From Deltaproteobacteria bacterium (GTDB taxonomy: Bacteria; Desulfobacterota; Syntrophia; Syntrophales; Smithellaceae): a stretch of DNA of 6,374 bases. Position numbers and translations under genes: made by a program. Under the pieces are notes generated by a model, which worked only from the letters and a program-made list of their open reading frames with translations, made no database searches and was not told where the DNA came from. Positions 5,315 to 6,374 of the stretch are shown piece after piece (position 1 is the stretch's first letter; every line of letters starts with the position of its first letter). Location: contig JAGVUJ010000332.1 in assembly GCA_019136325.1 (NCBI GenBank), forward strand, positions 1 through 6,374, in the 5' to 3' direction.

Positions 5315-6325
5315 TCAGGAAAATCGATAACCTTTTTCACAAAATAATTTCAGACAGACATCAGCGACATTTTTATCGTAAAGGATTCCTCCGTTTTCTC
5401 TGATTTCTTGCAGAGCAGCCTCCAATCCCATTGAAGAACGATAGGATCGATCGGAGGTCATTGACTCAACAACATCGGATACGGCCAGAATACGGGCTTC
5501 CGTGAGAATTTCTTCTCCTCTCAGCTTTTGAGGGTAACCCGAACCATTCATCCTTTCATGGTGCTGATGAACAATCCGCGCCAGCGGCCACGACGATCTT
5601 ACGTCTTTGAGCATTTCATATCCACTTTGGGAATGCTCCTTAATCAGGGAGAATTCAATGTCGGTTAACCGGGACGGTTTGGCCAGCAACTCGGCCGGTA
5701 TGGTCAATTTCCCGATATCATGGATAGAACCTGCTATACGTATCCCGTCTATTATGTCCTGATTCAATCCCATTTCCGCGGCAATCGCGCCGGCCAGATT
5801 TGCACAACGCATTTGATGGCCGTTCTTGTATGGATCTCTGGCTTCAATTGCCGAAACCATAAATTGAATAATGGTTTCATGAACATTCTGGAGTTTATGC
5901 ATCGCCTGCTGAAGTTCATTATTCAACCATTCGCACTTCTTTCTGGCTTCCGCCGCTTCCAACTCTCTTTTAATTGCCGGGCAAAGGCGAGTCAGATTGT
6001 TTTTATACACAAAGTCCTTTGCGCCCAGGCGCATGCACTGACTCTCTATTTCATCGCCTGAACTGGCTGATACAATAATGAGGGGAATGTCCAAATTGGC
6101 TTGTTTTAATGAATCAAGGGCGGAAACAACATCGAAATGCGGCATGGCATAATCACAGAGGATGACATCCCAATGCTTTTCTGCGAGGGCGCTCTTCATC
6201 GAAGCCGCATCGTCCACCCTTCCATACGTTGGAAGAAATCCGCCTTTTTTTAATTGACGGATCGTGAGCCATACATCATCCTCAGAATCGTCAACCATTA
6301 ATACCCGAAGCGATTGATCCTTCAT
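5315..6325 (-). CDS. response regulator with HD-GYP domain, predicted c-di-GMP phosphodiesterase
   Basis: Two-domain signalling protein of 336 residues. The N-terminal receiver domain (about 5-122) has the acidic pair D12-D13, phospho-acceptor D58 in ILCDYAMP, S86 and K108. A helical, probably coiled-coil linker (about 123-150) leads to an HD-GYP domain (about 151-335). This carries DPYKNGH (H170), the HD pair in HDIGK (H202, D203), HQHHE (253-257), the GYP triad in GSGYP (263-265) and the downstream D284 in AVSDVVESM. All usual metal and motif residues are present, so hydrolysis of c-di-GMP is expected, controlled by phosphorylation from a sensor kinase that is not in the window. No membrane segment is seen. 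The ATG at 6325 lies six codons before the receiver's first strand, the normal place, but its Shine-Dalgarno is weak and the frame stays open to the right edge, so a longer N-terminus is not excluded. The PilZ gene follows after 184 bp. Confidence 0.94.
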   Translation of the reverse strand: MKDQSLRVLMVDDSEDDVWLTIRQLKKGGFLPTYGRVDDAASMKSALAEKHWDVILCDYAMPHFDVVSALDSLKQANLDIPLIIVSASSGDEIESQCMRLGAKDFVYKNNLTRLCPAIKRELEAAEARKKCEWLNNELQQAMHKLQNVHETIIQFMVSAIEARDPYKNGHQMRCANLAGAIAAEMGLNQDIIDGIRIAGSIHDIGKLTIPAELLAKPSRLTDIEFSLIKEHSQSGYEMLKDVRSSWPLARIVHQHHERMNGSGYPQKLRGEEILTEARILAVSDVVESMTSDRSYRSSMGLEAALQEIRENGGILYDKNVADVCLKLFCEKGYRFS

Positions 6326-6335
6326 AAGTCCGTTC

Positions 6336-6347
6336 TCAAAGCTTTGA
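6336..6347. repeat. 12 bp palindrome just upstream of the HD-GYP gene
   Basis: TCAAAGCTTTGA is a perfect inverted repeat 11 bases before the start codon of the response regulator. It could be an operator or a small RNA stem near the ribosome binding region, or chance. The remaining bases to the window edge show no recognisable promoter. Confidence 0.3.
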
Positions 6348-6374
6348 ATTGTGGGGTACCATGAACTTATTTTT

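Noticed and set aside
6361..6374. ATG on the plus strand after GGGG, as the start of a divergent gene
   Set aside because: Only 14 bases are visible before the window ends, and GGGG is a poor RBS; nothing supports it.
1..6374. CRISPR arrays, insertion sequences, tRNA or rRNA genes
   Set aside because: No regularly spaced repeats, transposase, terminal inverted repeats or RNA-gene signatures were seen on either strand.

Overview
This 6.4 kb window is a compact bacterial segment in which all seven genes read on the minus strand (right to left). Moderate base composition, AT-rich intergenic spacers, sigma70-like promoters, strong Shine-Dalgarno sites and the mix of c-di-GMP signalling with an unusual ketosynthase cluster suggest a Gram-negative bacterium, perhaps of the former Deltaproteobacteria (Desulfobacterota). 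That placement is inference from gene content only; there is no marker gene here.

Right half (about 4000-6374): a response regulator with a C-terminal HD-GYP domain (predicted c-di-GMP phosphodiesterase), then a PilZ-domain protein (predicted c-di-GMP receptor) with its own promoter, strong RBS and a terminator-like hairpin, then a stand-alone DEDDh 3'-5' exonuclease of the DnaQ fold ending in a good intrinsic terminator. The three look like separate transcription units. The first two could act in one c-di-GMP signalling route.

A 248-281 bp non-coding spacer (size depends on the KAS II start) follows. It holds a good promoter (perfect TTGACA, 17 bp spacer, TATTAA), a 12 bp palindrome at the predicted transcription start, and a long leader that can form competing hairpins.

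Left half (1-3763): a tightly packed four-gene operon. In order of transcription these are a KAS II (FabF-like) condensing enzyme, a dedicated acyl carrier protein, a CrtI/retinol-saturase-type FAD oxidoreductase, and a KAS III-fold enzyme that resembles OleA more than FabH and is cut by the left window edge. Gaps are 18 and 7 bp, then a 4 bp ATGA overlap. This is not the housekeeping fab cluster (no malonyl transferase FabD or ketoreductase FabG in these positions). It looks like a secondary-lipid pathway: one enzyme starts or joins acyl chains, one elongates them on the private carrier, and the FAD enzyme desaturates, saturates or isomerises the product. The set recalls candidate ladderane-lipid clusters of anammox bacteria and related clusters in some sulfate reducers, but the product cannot be read from this window. 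The operon probably continues beyond the left edge.
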